Of a stretch of 57,511 nucleotides of DNA, positions 28,338 through 38,149 are shown in pieces. Below the pieces are notes generated by a model, which was given only the letters and a program-made list of their open reading frames with translations, made no database searches and had not been told where the DNA came from. A program made the position numbers and the translations under genes. Source of the DNA: an uncultured Alphaproteobacteria bacterium (lineage in GTDB: Bacteria > Pseudomonadota > Alphaproteobacteria > SP197); NCBI GenBank assembly GCA_938048755.1, contig CALIUG010000155.1, positions 1 to 57,511 of the forward strand, in the 5' to 3' direction. Position 1 is the first letter of the stretch; every line of letters begins with the position of its first letter.

Positions 28338-28589
28338 ATGTCCACCACTCGTGTTCTGGGTATTTGTGCCAGCCCCGGCGGCATTGGAACGGCGCGCTGG
28401 CAGCGCGACATCCGCAATACCTTCACGTTTCTCGATGGCAGGGTCATGAACCAGCCCGAAGTCATGGTGCCTGGCCCCTACGACAAGGTCGAAGACGGCA
28501 AGGTAACAGATGAGAAGACCCGGGAGTTTGTTGCCAAGGCCATGCAGGCCTTTGGCGAATGGATAGACCTTCACAAGGCAGGAGCCTGA
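28338..28589 (+). pseudogene. C-terminal remnant of an NADPH-dependent FMN reductase
   Basis: The 83 codons match only the last third of a flavodoxin-fold NAD(P)H-dependent FMN reductase: the ASPGGIGTARWQ segment, the RVMNQPEVMV strand and the KVTDEKTREFVAKAMQAF helix. The FMN-binding GSxRxxS start and about 100 residues that should come first are absent, and the upstream DNA belongs to the SDR gene. It has an ATG and a GGGAG some 12 bases before it, so a short peptide might still be made. A truncated gene is the simplest reading. Confidence 0.6.
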
Positions 28590-28593
28590 TCTG

Positions 28594-29508
28594 ATGAGCT
28601 GGCGTGATTGTCCCGAAGCGGCCTGCCATGAGACACATGGCGCGGTGCTGCATGTCCTTTCCCCCCATGAAAAGGACATCGGTGATTTTTCCGTGCGCCG
28701 TGTTTTTCCTGCCGTGGATCGGCGGGCCGTGGGCCCCTTCGTCTTTTTCGATCACATGGGCCCCGCCGAATTCGAGCCCGGGAAGGGAATTAGCGTGCGC
28801 CCGCATCCCCATATCGGGCTGACAACCATGACCTATCTGTTCGAAGGCGAGATCCTGCATCACGACAGCCTCGGCTATCACCAGGCGATCCGGCCTGGTG
28901 CGGTCAACTGGATGACAGCGGGACGCGGCATCGTTCATTCCGAGCGCACGTCGCCAGAACAATTGATGCGTAAACGCAGACTGCATGGGATCCAGATTTG
29001 GCTGGCACTTCCCCTTGAGTACGAGGAGATGGATCCGGCCTTCCAGCATGTTCCCAGGGAGCAGTTACCGCAGTTCCGGGTGGACGATGCCGAGCTGCGT
29101 CTGATCGCGGGCAGAGCGTTCGGTCATCCCGCACCCTTCGAAACCGTCGTCGACCTGCACTATCTCGAAGCGTGGATCGACGCAGAAGGCTCGCTCACCC
29201 TGCCCGCGGAACTGGGGGAACGCGCGGTCTATGTGGTGGAAGGTGAGGTCACGATCGACGGCACAAAGGTTCTTCCCAATCAGATGGCTGTGCTGCAGGA
29301 CGGTGCGTCGCAGACTCTGGAGGCCGGAAACGCCCGGGCTCACATCATGCTGGCCGGAGGCGCCCCGCTTGATGGCAAGCGCCACCTCTGGTGGAACTTC
29401 GTCTCCAGCTCCAGGGATCGGATCGAGCAGGCCAAGGACGACTGGAGAAACCAGCGATTTGGGCTGGTTTCTGGCGATGAAGAGGAATTCATCCCGTTGC
29501 CGGAGTGA
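28594..29508 (+). CDS. Pirin-family bicupin protein
   Basis: A 304-residue pirin. The metal ligands of the first cupin are present: H71 and H73 (RPHPHIGL), H115 and E117 (GRGIVHSE). The second cupin (from about residue 190) has no metal site, as usual. Members act as quercetin 2,3-dioxygenases or as redox-sensing partners. It starts 5 nt after the reductase remnant and is convergent with a GcvT-like gene (1 nt between stops). Confidence 0.88.
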   Translation: MSWRDCPEAACHETHGAVLHVLSPHEKDIGDFSVRRVFPAVDRRAVGPFVFFDHMGPAEFEPGKGISVRPHPHIGLTTMTYLFEGEILHHDSLGYHQAIRPGAVNWMTAGRGIVHSERTSPEQLMRKRRLHGIQIWLALPLEYEEMDPAFQHVPREQLPQFRVDDAELRLIAGRAFGHPAPFETVVDLHYLEAWIDAEGSLTLPAELGERAVYVVEGEVTIDGTKVLPNQMAVLQDGASQTLEAGNARAHIMLAGGAPLDGKRHLWWNFVSSSRDRIEQAKDDWRNQRFGLVSGDEEEFIPLPE

Positions 29509-29509
29509 C

Positions 29510-30685
29510 CTACCAGTCGACAACCTCCAGGCCGCGCGGGATGCGTTTTTCAGGATCATAAAACGGCAGGTCCACGATCCTGGCCTTGTGCATGGCGAGA
29601 TCGAAGCCCATGGCTTCCACGTCGCGCTGCGCTGCATGATCGGCATCATCAAGGCGAACAAAGGCCACGCAGCATTCCAGATGCGGTGACCAGCCTGATG
29701 CCGTGACATGGCCGATCTCCTTGCCGTTGTGCGACACCGGCCCACCAATCAGCAGCTCGGCATCGTCACAGGTCAGGCCGAACATGCATGTCCTCTGGTC
29801 TGCATGTTCCAGAGCTGATTTTCCAAAGAAATCATCCTTGGAGAGATCAATAAACGGTGCAAAGCCGGCGGCCCAGGCCGACATGGAACTGTCGATATCG
29901 GAGCCGTTGTTGAAAATCGCACCCTCGATGCGACGAATATCCATCGCGTCCAGACCGATATCGAGCATGGCGTGCCTGGCTCCAGCGGCAGTCACGTGCG
30001 CCCATAGAGCGTCGTAATCCATGCCGGGATCGGTGTAGATCTCAAAACCCAGTTCTGCGGTCCAGCCTGTCCGTGTGATGAGCACCTTCTGTCCACCCAT
30101 CATCACATGACGTGCATCGAAGTACTTGAACGGTTCAGGCATGCCCTCATCACAGGCCTCGGCCAGCACATCAAATGCCTTGGGTCCCTGGATCTGATGC
30201 ACCCAGGATTGCGGATCGGAAACCGCGACATCCATGCCAAGCGCGTGGGCTTTGGCCCAGCCGACGAAATCGCCGTCGGCCTGCACATACCAGTACCGAT
30301 CCTCTTCCAGGCGAATCAGAATACCATCGACCAGGACGCCGCCATCAGGCCAGCAGGCAACGCCATAGGTGCTGCGGCCGACCTTCATCTTGCCAACATC
30401 ACGCGTGAACAGCAGGTTGAGAAGACGCACCGCATCGGGTCCGCGGAACTCCGTGGGCAACTCCCCGGTATCAAGACGCGTCACGCCTTTGCGCAGGGCC
30501 CAGTAGCGGGTGAACCGGTCTGCATTGGCCATCGAGACCGGCATCATGCGCCGGTTGTAGACGACATAGGTCGCGCCGTCGGCGAGCGTATGGGGGTAGA
30601 ACGGCGACCGTTCGTAGCCATAGTTCCAGCCGGGTTCAGGCAATGAGCAGACAAGATCGCGTCGGGCAACGTGATGACGGGGCAT
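29510..30685 (-). CDS. GcvT/DmdA-like aminomethyltransferase (second copy)
   Basis: A 391-residue relative of the protein at 23716-24885, sharing the PFYDPEKRIPRGL C-terminus and the TRTGWTAELGFEIY and DIRRIEGAIFNNGSD signatures. It should be a cytoplasmic folate-dependent methyl- or aminomethyl-transferase. The start is ATG 30685 with GAGGAA upstream; TTG 30700 is the longer reading. It lies downstream of a BCCT transporter and a Rieske fusion on the same strand, although a hairpin at 30793-30820 separates it from them. This fits uptake and demethylation of a betaine or DMSP-like osmolyte. Confidence 0.78.
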   Translation of the reverse strand: MPRHHVARRDLVCSLPEPGWNYGYERSPFYPHTLADGATYVVYNRRMMPVSMANADRFTRYWALRKGVTRLDTGELPTEFRGPDAVRLLNLLFTRDVGKMKVGRSTYGVACWPDGGVLVDGILIRLEEDRYWYVQADGDFVGWAKAHALGMDVAVSDPQSWVHQIQGPKAFDVLAEACDEGMPEPFKYFDARHVMMGGQKVLITRTGWTAELGFEIYTDPGMDYDALWAHVTAAGARHAMLDIGLDAMDIRRIEGAIFNNGSDIDSSMSAWAAGFAPFIDLSKDDFFGKSALEHADQRTCMFGLTCDDAELLIGGPVSHNGKEIGHVTASGWSPHLECCVAFVRLDDADHAAQRDVEAMGFDLAMHKARIVDLPFYDPEKRIPRGLEVVDW

Positions 30686-30792
30686 AAGCAGTTTCCTCAA
30701 TCGGGTATGGCCCGAGATTACGCATTGGGTGACCGGAGGGCGACCGAATTTCCTTCCGGCATTCGTGAGATTTCCGCCAGCCCATAATGAAA

Positions 30793-30820
30793 CCGCCGCC
30801 GAGCGCTAGCCCGGCGGCGG
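30793..30820 (-). terminator. Hairpin terminator after the BCCT gene
   Basis: CCGCCGCC (30793-30800) pairs with GGCGGCGG (30813-30820). Read leftward, the stem is followed by TTTCATT. It lies between the BCCT stop (30847) and the GcvT-like start (30685). The T-run is short, so termination may be partial. Confidence 0.55.
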
Positions 30821-30846
30821 AAGTTCACGCCTTATGCGCGATCGGT

Positions 30847-32400
<1,554 letters not shown>

Positions 32401-32591
32401 TCTTTATTCACCCGTTCGGCCGCCTGGGCCGGTGTCATCATCAACGCATGGCGTGATGGCGCCGGGTTCTTGTCGACCCGTTCCCCAGCATCGAGTCTGG
32501 GTGTTCCAGAAACCGGAAACCCACACGTCAGAGACGCATCCTGTCAATTCTGGACAATTATCGGGGAAAATGTCCCAGTTTCACCGCTCGG

Positions 32592-34175
32592 TCAGATGTC
32601 GGTCTCGACAAACCCCATGGCCTGACGGGCGGTGCGGCGCACCATCTTGCGGCGCACGGGCGAGGCCAGAAGGCGGTTGAGGGACGCAAGGGCGATGTCT
32701 CCGGCGCTACCGGCTTCCTGGGAAGCCAGTAGGTTGCGCACGGCCTGAGCGGTCTTCACCAGATGCACCGAGACGATGTATTCGTCGTGACCGTGATCGA
32801 ACAGGGTCTGCTCGACGTCCCGGAAGAACGCTTCGGCATCCGACACACGCCAGTCCTCAAGATCCACATTCGGATCGTCATGACCGATGTTGCGGCCCGA
32901 GAAGCAGGCCATCTGCAACAGGCCCTGGGGCCAGAGTTCAGGATACTTCCGGCAGAGATCGAGTACCGCATCGGCAAAGGTGAGGCCGTGGGTGAGATCA
33001 AGCCAGCCGAAGTCGCTGCCATAGGGCTGATCAAGATCCTCGAGATGCTTGAGGTCCATGGTCAGCATGTTGGTGGCATTGGCGCCAAGCAGGCTGCGGA
33101 AGAGATCAAGCGCAGGTGCGGTGCCGTGCTCGGCGACAAAGGTCACCGCCTTGTTCGCGTTGAGACGGGCAAAATCGGTTGCGGGCGGCGCAGCGCCATT
33201 GGGCTTTGCACCAAACGTCACCATCGCATCACCATAGGCACGGAACTCCGGAATCAGTTCCTCGCGGAAGGCTGACACCATGCTGCGCACGAGAGACAGG
33301 AGAACCGGCTCGGCAGTGTCCTCGCCCAGTCGCTGGATCAGCGCGCCGGCCTTGGGCACATAGATCGTGGAGTGACCGAAATCGGCATAGTGCGCGAGCG
33401 CCGCCCGCGCCAAAGCACGTTCCATGGTGCCATAGGCATCGCCGGTTTCCAGCGCGCCGCGGGTCAGGCGGATGGCGCGGACCTCGTCCTCGGCATCGAC
33501 GGCGGCAACAAAGGCTTCCTCGTCCCATGCCTCGACACCCTCCGCATAGGGATAGGTGGCCTCACGCAGCGTGTCGTCAGACATGTGACCGATCGACTCG
33601 AGCAGACAGATCAGCTGGTTTTCCGGCGCACCGGCATGTTCGTCATAGAGTGCCAGCCAGTCGGCGGTACCGGCATAGGCATGGGTCCAGCCGTACTCCA
33701 TCTTGTCGTGGGACCAACGGATCGCTTCCTTGACCGCCACCATGGGATCGACGCCCAGACGCACGATGCGCGCAATCTCGCGCGCCAGGCGTTCATAATC
33801 GTGATCGACGAAACCCTGTTTCAGGTCTTCCAGCGATTTCTCGAGCTGCACATCGACCGGCGGATCGACAATCTCGACCCAGATAGCGCCATCGCGCACA
33901 TCCACGGGATAGGTGCGCAGCTTGTCGCCGTCGCGTTGATTCTCGCCGGTCTCCAGGTTGAACTTCCAGTTATGCCAATTGCAGGTCAGCAGGCAGTTTT
34001 CGTCCAGCGTGCCTTCACGCAGGGGATAGCCTTCATGGGGGCAGCGGTTGTTGCAGGCAAAGATGCCGTTTTTCGTGTCGAACAGCGCAATCTGGCGTCC
34101 ATCGATGCGGAACACCGTGCGGCCCTTGGCCTTGAGGTCCTCAACAGCAACCGTCTTCGTCCAACCCAGTGACAT
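32592..34175 (-). CDS. Rieske 2Fe-2S domain fused to a large helical domain of unknown function
   Basis: A 527-residue protein. Residues 1-105 form a small Rieske ferredoxin domain with CPH (C45, H47) and CNWH (C65, H68). The remaining 400 residues are mainly helical, rich in scattered His (WTHAYAGT, ESIGHMSDD, GHSTIY, AEHGTAP, DLTHGL) and lack the catalytic-iron motif of Rieske oxygenase alpha subunits. They recall questin-oxidase-like proteins, but weakly. GGGAGG precedes ATG 34175. Being first in a run with BCCT and GcvT-like genes, it may oxidise an imported amine, with the Rieske cluster as built-in electron carrier. Confidence 0.72.
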   Translation of the reverse strand: MSLGWTKTVAVEDLKAKGRTVFRIDGRQIALFDTKNGIFACNNRCPHEGYPLREGTLDENCLLTCNWHNWKFNLETGENQRDGDKLRTYPVDVRDGAIWVEIVDPPVDVQLEKSLEDLKQGFVDHDYERLAREIARIVRLGVDPMVAVKEAIRWSHDKMEYGWTHAYAGTADWLALYDEHAGAPENQLICLLESIGHMSDDTLREATYPYAEGVEAWDEEAFVAAVDAEDEVRAIRLTRGALETGDAYGTMERALARAALAHYADFGHSTIYVPKAGALIQRLGEDTAEPVLLSLVRSMVSAFREELIPEFRAYGDAMVTFGAKPNGAAPPATDFARLNANKAVTFVAEHGTAPALDLFRSLLGANATNMLTMDLKHLEDLDQPYGSDFGWLDLTHGLTFADAVLDLCRKYPELWPQGLLQMACFSGRNIGHDDPNVDLEDWRVSDAEAFFRDVEQTLFDHGHDEYIVSVHLVKTAQAVRNLLASQEAGSAGDIALASLNRLLASPVRRKMVRRTARQAMGFVETDI

Positions 34176-34287
34176 GGCCTGCCCTCCCGCGAGTCGCCTT
34201 ACAATTTATAAACAATCTACTTTCTTATCAAGAACCGATCTGCACCAGTTTACCCCCTTCCCCACTGGCCTGTAGAGTGCCGCGGGC

Positions 34288-34920
34288 ATGGACCCAGATT
34301 CCCGCAACCCGGCACTGATTGCCCAATCCCTGAGCTGCGAGCGCGGCGGACGGCATCTGTTCGCCGGTCTGGACTTCGCTCTGGCACCCGGTGACGCCCT
34401 GGTCCTGCGCGGTCCCAATGCCAGCGGCAAGAGCAGTCTGTTGCGCGTCCTTGCGGGTCTGCTGGAGCCGACAGAGGGCCAGGTGCTGTGGCATGGCAAG
34501 GACACGCGCGAGGATCCTGCCGACTGGCGGCGTTCCCTGGCCTTTCTGGGGCACGGCACGGCGCTGAAACCGCAGTTTAGCGTGGGGGACAATCTTGGCT
34601 TCTGGTCCCGCTTCGAGCAGGCGAGTCGCACACCCGCCGAAGCTCTGGAGGCCGTCGGGCTGAGCCACCTGGCGGATTTGCCGGCCTCCATGCTCTCGGC
34701 CGGTCAGCAGCGGCGGCTCGCCCTGGCACGGCTGGCGGCACGACCTGGCGGTTGCTGGCTGATGGACGAACCCACGGTCACGCTGGACGCAGCATCGGTG
34801 GAACAGCTCTCCGCAATGATTGCGCAGCACCGTGCGGAGGGCGGCATTGCGATTCTGGCGACCCACGAAGATCTTGCCGTGGAGAACGCGGCCGTCCTGA
34901 CCCTGGGTGTGCGTTCATGA
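34288..34920 (+). CDS. ccmA: Cytochrome c maturation ATP-binding protein CcmA
   Basis: A 210-residue ABC ATPase with Walker A GPNASGKSS, signature LSAGQQRRLALARL and Walker B CWLMDEP. It powers the CcmABCD complex that releases holo-CcmE during heme delivery to c-type cytochromes. Its stop overlaps the ccmB start (ATGA). Gene order ccmABCDE then follows without a break. Divergent from the Rieske fusion gene. Confidence 0.93.
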   Translation: MDPDSRNPALIAQSLSCERGGRHLFAGLDFALAPGDALVLRGPNASGKSSLLRVLAGLLEPTEGQVLWHGKDTREDPADWRRSLAFLGHGTALKPQFSVGDNLGFWSRFEQASRTPAEALEAVGLSHLADLPASMLSAGQQRRLALARLAARPGGCWLMDEPTVTLDAASVEQLSAMIAQHRAEGGIAILATHEDLAVENAAVLTLGVRS

Positions 34921-35582
34921 GCGCCTTTACAGCCCTGGTGCGCCGCGACGTTGCGCTGGCCACACGACGCGGTGGCGAAGCGGCCCTGACCCTGGGCTTC
35001 TTTGTCATCACCATCGCCCTCTTCCCGTTCGGCGTGGGCCCCGATCCCGAGCTGTTGGGCCGCATCGCCGCGGGCATCATCTGGGTAACGGCCCTGCTGG
35101 CCGCCATCGTGTCCCTGGATCGGCTGTTCCGTCAGGACCTGGAAGACGGCTCCCTCGACCTGCTCGCGCTTTCACCCATGCCGCTGGAACTGGTCGTTCT
35201 GGCCAAGTGCCTGGCACACTGGCTGGTCACCGGGCTGCCGGTCACCCTGTTGGCGCCGGTGATGGGCATGATGCTGCAGCTGGATCCAGAAGCCTATGCC
35301 CCGCTGATCATCGGCCTGGCGCTGGGTACGCCTGCTCTCAGTCTGGTCGGCGCCATCGGTGCGTCTCTGGTGCTGGGCGCACGGCGTGGTGGTGCCTTGA
35401 TCGGCCTGCTGGTCCTGCCGCTCTATATCCCTGTTCTGATCTTCGGCATCTCTGCGGTCGAGGCCGCGCTGGCAGGATTGCCGGTGCTTCCCCATATCCT
35501 GATCGAAGGCGCCGTTCTCGTCGTATCCCTGCCACTTGCTGCCTTTGCAGGGGCTGGTGCCCTGCGCCTTGCCATGGACTGA
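34917..35582 (+). CDS. ccmB: Cytochrome c maturation membrane protein CcmB
   Basis: A 221-residue integral membrane protein with about six segments, including FFVITIALFPFGVGPDPELL and the conserved DRLFRQDLEDGSLDLLALSP loop. It is the membrane partner of CcmA. The start is ATG 34917 by the ATGA overlap with ccmA. It probably supports release of heme-loaded CcmE. Confidence 0.93.
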   Translation: MSAFTALVRRDVALATRRGGEAALTLGFFVITIALFPFGVGPDPELLGRIAAGIIWVTALLAAIVSLDRLFRQDLEDGSLDLLALSPMPLELVVLAKCLAHWLVTGLPVTLLAPVMGMMLQLDPEAYAPLIIGLALGTPALSLVGAIGASLVLGARRGGALIGLLVLPLYIPVLIFGISAVEAALAGLPVLPHILIEGAVLVVSLPLAAFAGAGALRLAMD

Positions 35583-35648
35583 TCGTGGTTGGACGTGATC
35601 GCCCCTGTGTTGTAGTCATCGCCTCGTTTTCTGGAGAGTTCCCTACCC

Positions 35649-36386
35649 GTGCCATCCCTGCTTCATAGCCTGGCCAGTCCGGCGCGTTTTCAGCGGATTT
35701 CCGCGCACGTCTTTCCCTGGGCCGCCGTCTTGGCAACGGGTCTGATCGGCTGTGGTCTTGTCTGGGCACTGGTGTTCGTACCGCCGGACTATCAGCAGGG
35801 CGATACCGTGCGGGTCATGTATGTCCATGTGCCCGCGGCCTGGATGTCGATGTTCTGTTATGCCGTCATGGCGGTTCTCTCGGTCTCCTTCCTGATTTGG
35901 AAACATGCGCTGGCCGATCTGGCGGCGCGCGCCTCGGCCCCCATCGGCGCGGCCTTTACGACGGTCGCGCTGATCACCGGCAGCCTATGGGGCAAGCCGA
36001 CCTGGGGCACCTACTGGGAATGGGATGCGCGCCTCACCTCGGTGCTGGTGCTGTTCTTTCTCTACCTGGGCCACATGGCGCTCTCCAACGCCTTTGACGA
36101 TCGCGAGCGCGGCGGACGTGCGGCAGCCATCCTGGCCGTGGTCGGCGCAATCAATCTGCCGATCATCAAGTTCTCGGTCGAATGGTGGAACACGCTGCAT
36201 CAGCCGGCCAGCGTGCTGCGCATGGACGGTCCCACGATCCATTCATCGATGTTGTGGCCGCTCCTGGTCATGGCCGCAGGGTTCACGGCGTTTTATGTCG
36301 TGCTGCTGCTGATCCGCATCCGCAGTGAGTTGATGGCACGGCGCATCGAAGTCTTGCAGCGCCATCGCGCAGCCGAGGGCGCCTGA
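35649..36386 (+). CDS. ccmC: Cytochrome c maturation heme protein CcmC
   Basis: A 245-residue six-TM heme-handling protein with the tryptophan-rich WWD signature (WGKPTWGTYWEWDARLTS) facing the periplasm and flanking conserved His (MYVHVPAAW before it, TLHQPASV after). It loads heme onto CcmE. The start is GTG 35649, 66 nt after ccmB, with GGAGA about 12 bases upstream. It is followed by ccmD after a single base. Confidence 0.93.
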   Translation: MPSLLHSLASPARFQRISAHVFPWAAVLATGLIGCGLVWALVFVPPDYQQGDTVRVMYVHVPAAWMSMFCYAVMAVLSVSFLIWKHALADLAARASAPIGAAFTTVALITGSLWGKPTWGTYWEWDARLTSVLVLFFLYLGHMALSNAFDDRERGGRAAAILAVVGAINLPIIKFSVEWWNTLHQPASVLRMDGPTIHSSMLWPLLVMAAGFTAFYVVLLLIRIRSELMARRIEVLQRHRAAEGA

Positions 36387-36387
36387 C

Positions 36388-36558
36388 ATGGCAGCGTTTC
36401 TGGACATGGGCGGTTACGCCGCCACGGTATGGCCATCCTATGGCGTAACCGCGGTCATTCTGATCGGCCTGCTCGTCTTCAGCCTGCGCCAGCTTGCCAA
36501 ACGCAGGGAACAGCTCGATGCCCTGGAAGCCGAGCGTGAGCGGAGTCGGAACCCATGA
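36388..36558 (+). CDS. ccmD: Cytochrome c maturation small membrane protein CcmD
   Basis: A 56-residue protein with one membrane segment (VWPSYGVTAVILIGLLVFSL) followed by a charged helix (RQLAKRREQLDALEAERERSR), the normal CcmD shape. It links CcmC and CcmE in the release complex. It begins 1 nt after the ccmC stop and its stop overlaps the ccmE start (ATGA), so its place in the operon is unambiguous despite its size. Confidence 0.92.
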   Translation: MAAFLDMGGYAATVWPSYGVTAVILIGLLVFSLRQLAKRREQLDALEAERERSRNP

Positions 36559-37004
36559 CCCGCAAGCAACGCCGCACCATGTTTCTGACAACCGGGTTCG
36601 CCTGCTTCGCAGTCGCCACCGTGCTGGTCCTCTTTGCCCTGGAAGACAAGGTGACGTTCTTCTATTCGCCTTCCGACCTGGTTGCTGAACCGGTCGCGCC
36701 GGATCTGCGTATCCGGTTGGGTGGACTGGTGGTCGATGGCAGCGTCATGAAACTCTCCGATGGCATCACGACCACCTTTGTCCTGACCGATGGTGCAGCC
36801 GAGGTCCCGGTCTCCTACACCGGCGTCCTCCCCGATTTGTTCCGTGAAGGTCAGGGCATCATCGCCAACGGGAGTTTCCCCGATGCTGCAGGGCCGTTTG
36901 TCGCCGATGAGGTTCTGGCCAAACATGACGAGAACTACATGCCTACCGAAGTGGCCGACGCACTGAAGGAAGCCGGCCACTGGCAGGAAGAACCAGAACC
37001 ATGA
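36555..37004 (+). CDS. ccmE: Cytochrome c-type heme chaperone CcmE
   Basis: A 149-residue membrane-anchored chaperone. One N-terminal TM (FLTTGFACFAVATVLVLFAL) precedes an OB-fold domain. The heme-binding motif LAKHDENYMP has the covalent His at 124 and Tyr at 128. Start and stop overlap both neighbours by 4 nt. The system is therefore System I; ccmF, ccmG and ccmH must lie elsewhere. Confidence 0.95.
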   Translation: MTRKQRRTMFLTTGFACFAVATVLVLFALEDKVTFFYSPSDLVAEPVAPDLRIRLGGLVVDGSVMKLSDGITTTFVLTDGAAEVPVSYTGVLPDLFREGQGIIANGSFPDAAGPFVADEVLAKHDENYMPTEVADALKEAGHWQEEPEP

Positions 37005-38059
37005 CGTCCGATAATGCGGCTGTTTCCGTGCACGGCACACCCCGTAGCGTGGTTCCCTGGCTTGTTCTGGTCGCGGCGCTGGTTTTTTTCATGGTGGTGC
37101 TGGGCGGCGTCACGCGCCTGACCGAATCAGGCCTCTCCATGACCGACTGGCGGCCGGTCACCGGCTGGCTGCCGCCGATGACCGAAACGGCCTGGCAGGC
37201 CGAATTCGACAAGTACCGGGCATCGCCGGAATACCAGCAGGTCAACGCGGGCATGAGCGTGGAAGCGTTCAAGACGATCTTCTGGTTCGAATATGGTCAC
37301 AGACTTCTGGGCCGCATCATTGGTCTGGCGTTTTTCCTGCCCTTCATGGTCTTCCTGGCGATGCGGCAGCTGGACCGCCCGCTTGCCCTGCGCCTGACCG
37401 GCCTTCTGGTGCTTGGCGGCCTGCAGGGTGTGGTGGGCTGGTTCATGGTCAAAAGCGGCCTGGTCGACCGGCCAAGTGTCAGCCAGTACCGGCTGGCGAT
37501 GCATCTGGCGCTTGCGTTCCTGATCTACGGAGCGCTGGTCTGGACCATACTGGGCCTGCGCAACCCGCCCGATTACGGACCTGCAGAAACCGGTGTGGAC
37601 CGCAAACGCCGGATCGCCGGCTGGCTCCTCGCGCTGGTATCGGTGACCGTGGTTTCCGGCGCCTTTGTCGCCGGGCTGGATGCCGGACGTTACTACAACA
37701 CCTTTCCCCTGATGTACGGCAGCCTGATCCCCGGAAGCTATCAATCAGACCTTCCATGGTGGCAAAACCCGTTCGAGAACATCGCCGCCGTTCAGTTCCA
37801 TCATCGCGTTCTGGCGGTCCTGACGGTCTTTGCGGTCCTGGTCTTCTGGCTGGCCAACGCCAGGAGCCAGCTGACCCAAAAAACGCGCACCAGCCTGCTG
37901 GCGCTTGCCGTCATGGTGCTGATTCAGGCCGGTCTGGGCATCGCAACGCTGCTCAGTTACGTTCCGGTCTGGCTGGGAGCCCTGCACCAGGCCGGCGCAC
38001 TGGTTCTTTTCACGCTGGCGATCATGGTGTTGTCTTCACTGCGGCAGCGTCGCGTCTGA
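37001..38059 (+). CDS. ctaA: Heme A synthase (COX15/CtaA)
   Basis: A 352-residue eight-TM protein that oxidises heme O to heme A for aa3-type oxidase. The heme-ligand regions are visible: FEYGHRLLGR, MHLALAF, QFHHR and GALHQAG, plus GGVTRLTESGLS near TM1. The length and His pattern fit the alphaproteobacterial/mitochondrial type. It overlaps ccmE by 4 nt (ATGA), an unusual joining of heme A synthesis to cytochrome c maturation. Confidence 0.93.
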   Translation: MTSDNAAVSVHGTPRSVVPWLVLVAALVFFMVVLGGVTRLTESGLSMTDWRPVTGWLPPMTETAWQAEFDKYRASPEYQQVNAGMSVEAFKTIFWFEYGHRLLGRIIGLAFFLPFMVFLAMRQLDRPLALRLTGLLVLGGLQGVVGWFMVKSGLVDRPSVSQYRLAMHLALAFLIYGALVWTILGLRNPPDYGPAETGVDRKRRIAGWLLALVSVTVVSGAFVAGLDAGRYYNTFPLMYGSLIPGSYQSDLPWWQNPFENIAAVQFHHRVLAVLTVFAVLVFWLANARSQLTQKTRTSLLALAVMVLIQAGLGIATLLSYVPVWLGALHQAGALVLFTLAIMVLSSLRQRRV

Positions 38060-38149
38060 CATCAGACACCGGGGAACGAACATGCCCCCCGGACGTTAAC
38101 GACAGGAAGGTGCGGCTACCTGCGCCTTTCAACATGGGGAGACCGGATC

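Noticed and set aside
32519-32547. TTGACA on the minus strand before the BCCT gene
   Set aside because: At 17 or 18 bases downstream the sequence is GTGGGT or TGGGTT, unlike a -10 box.
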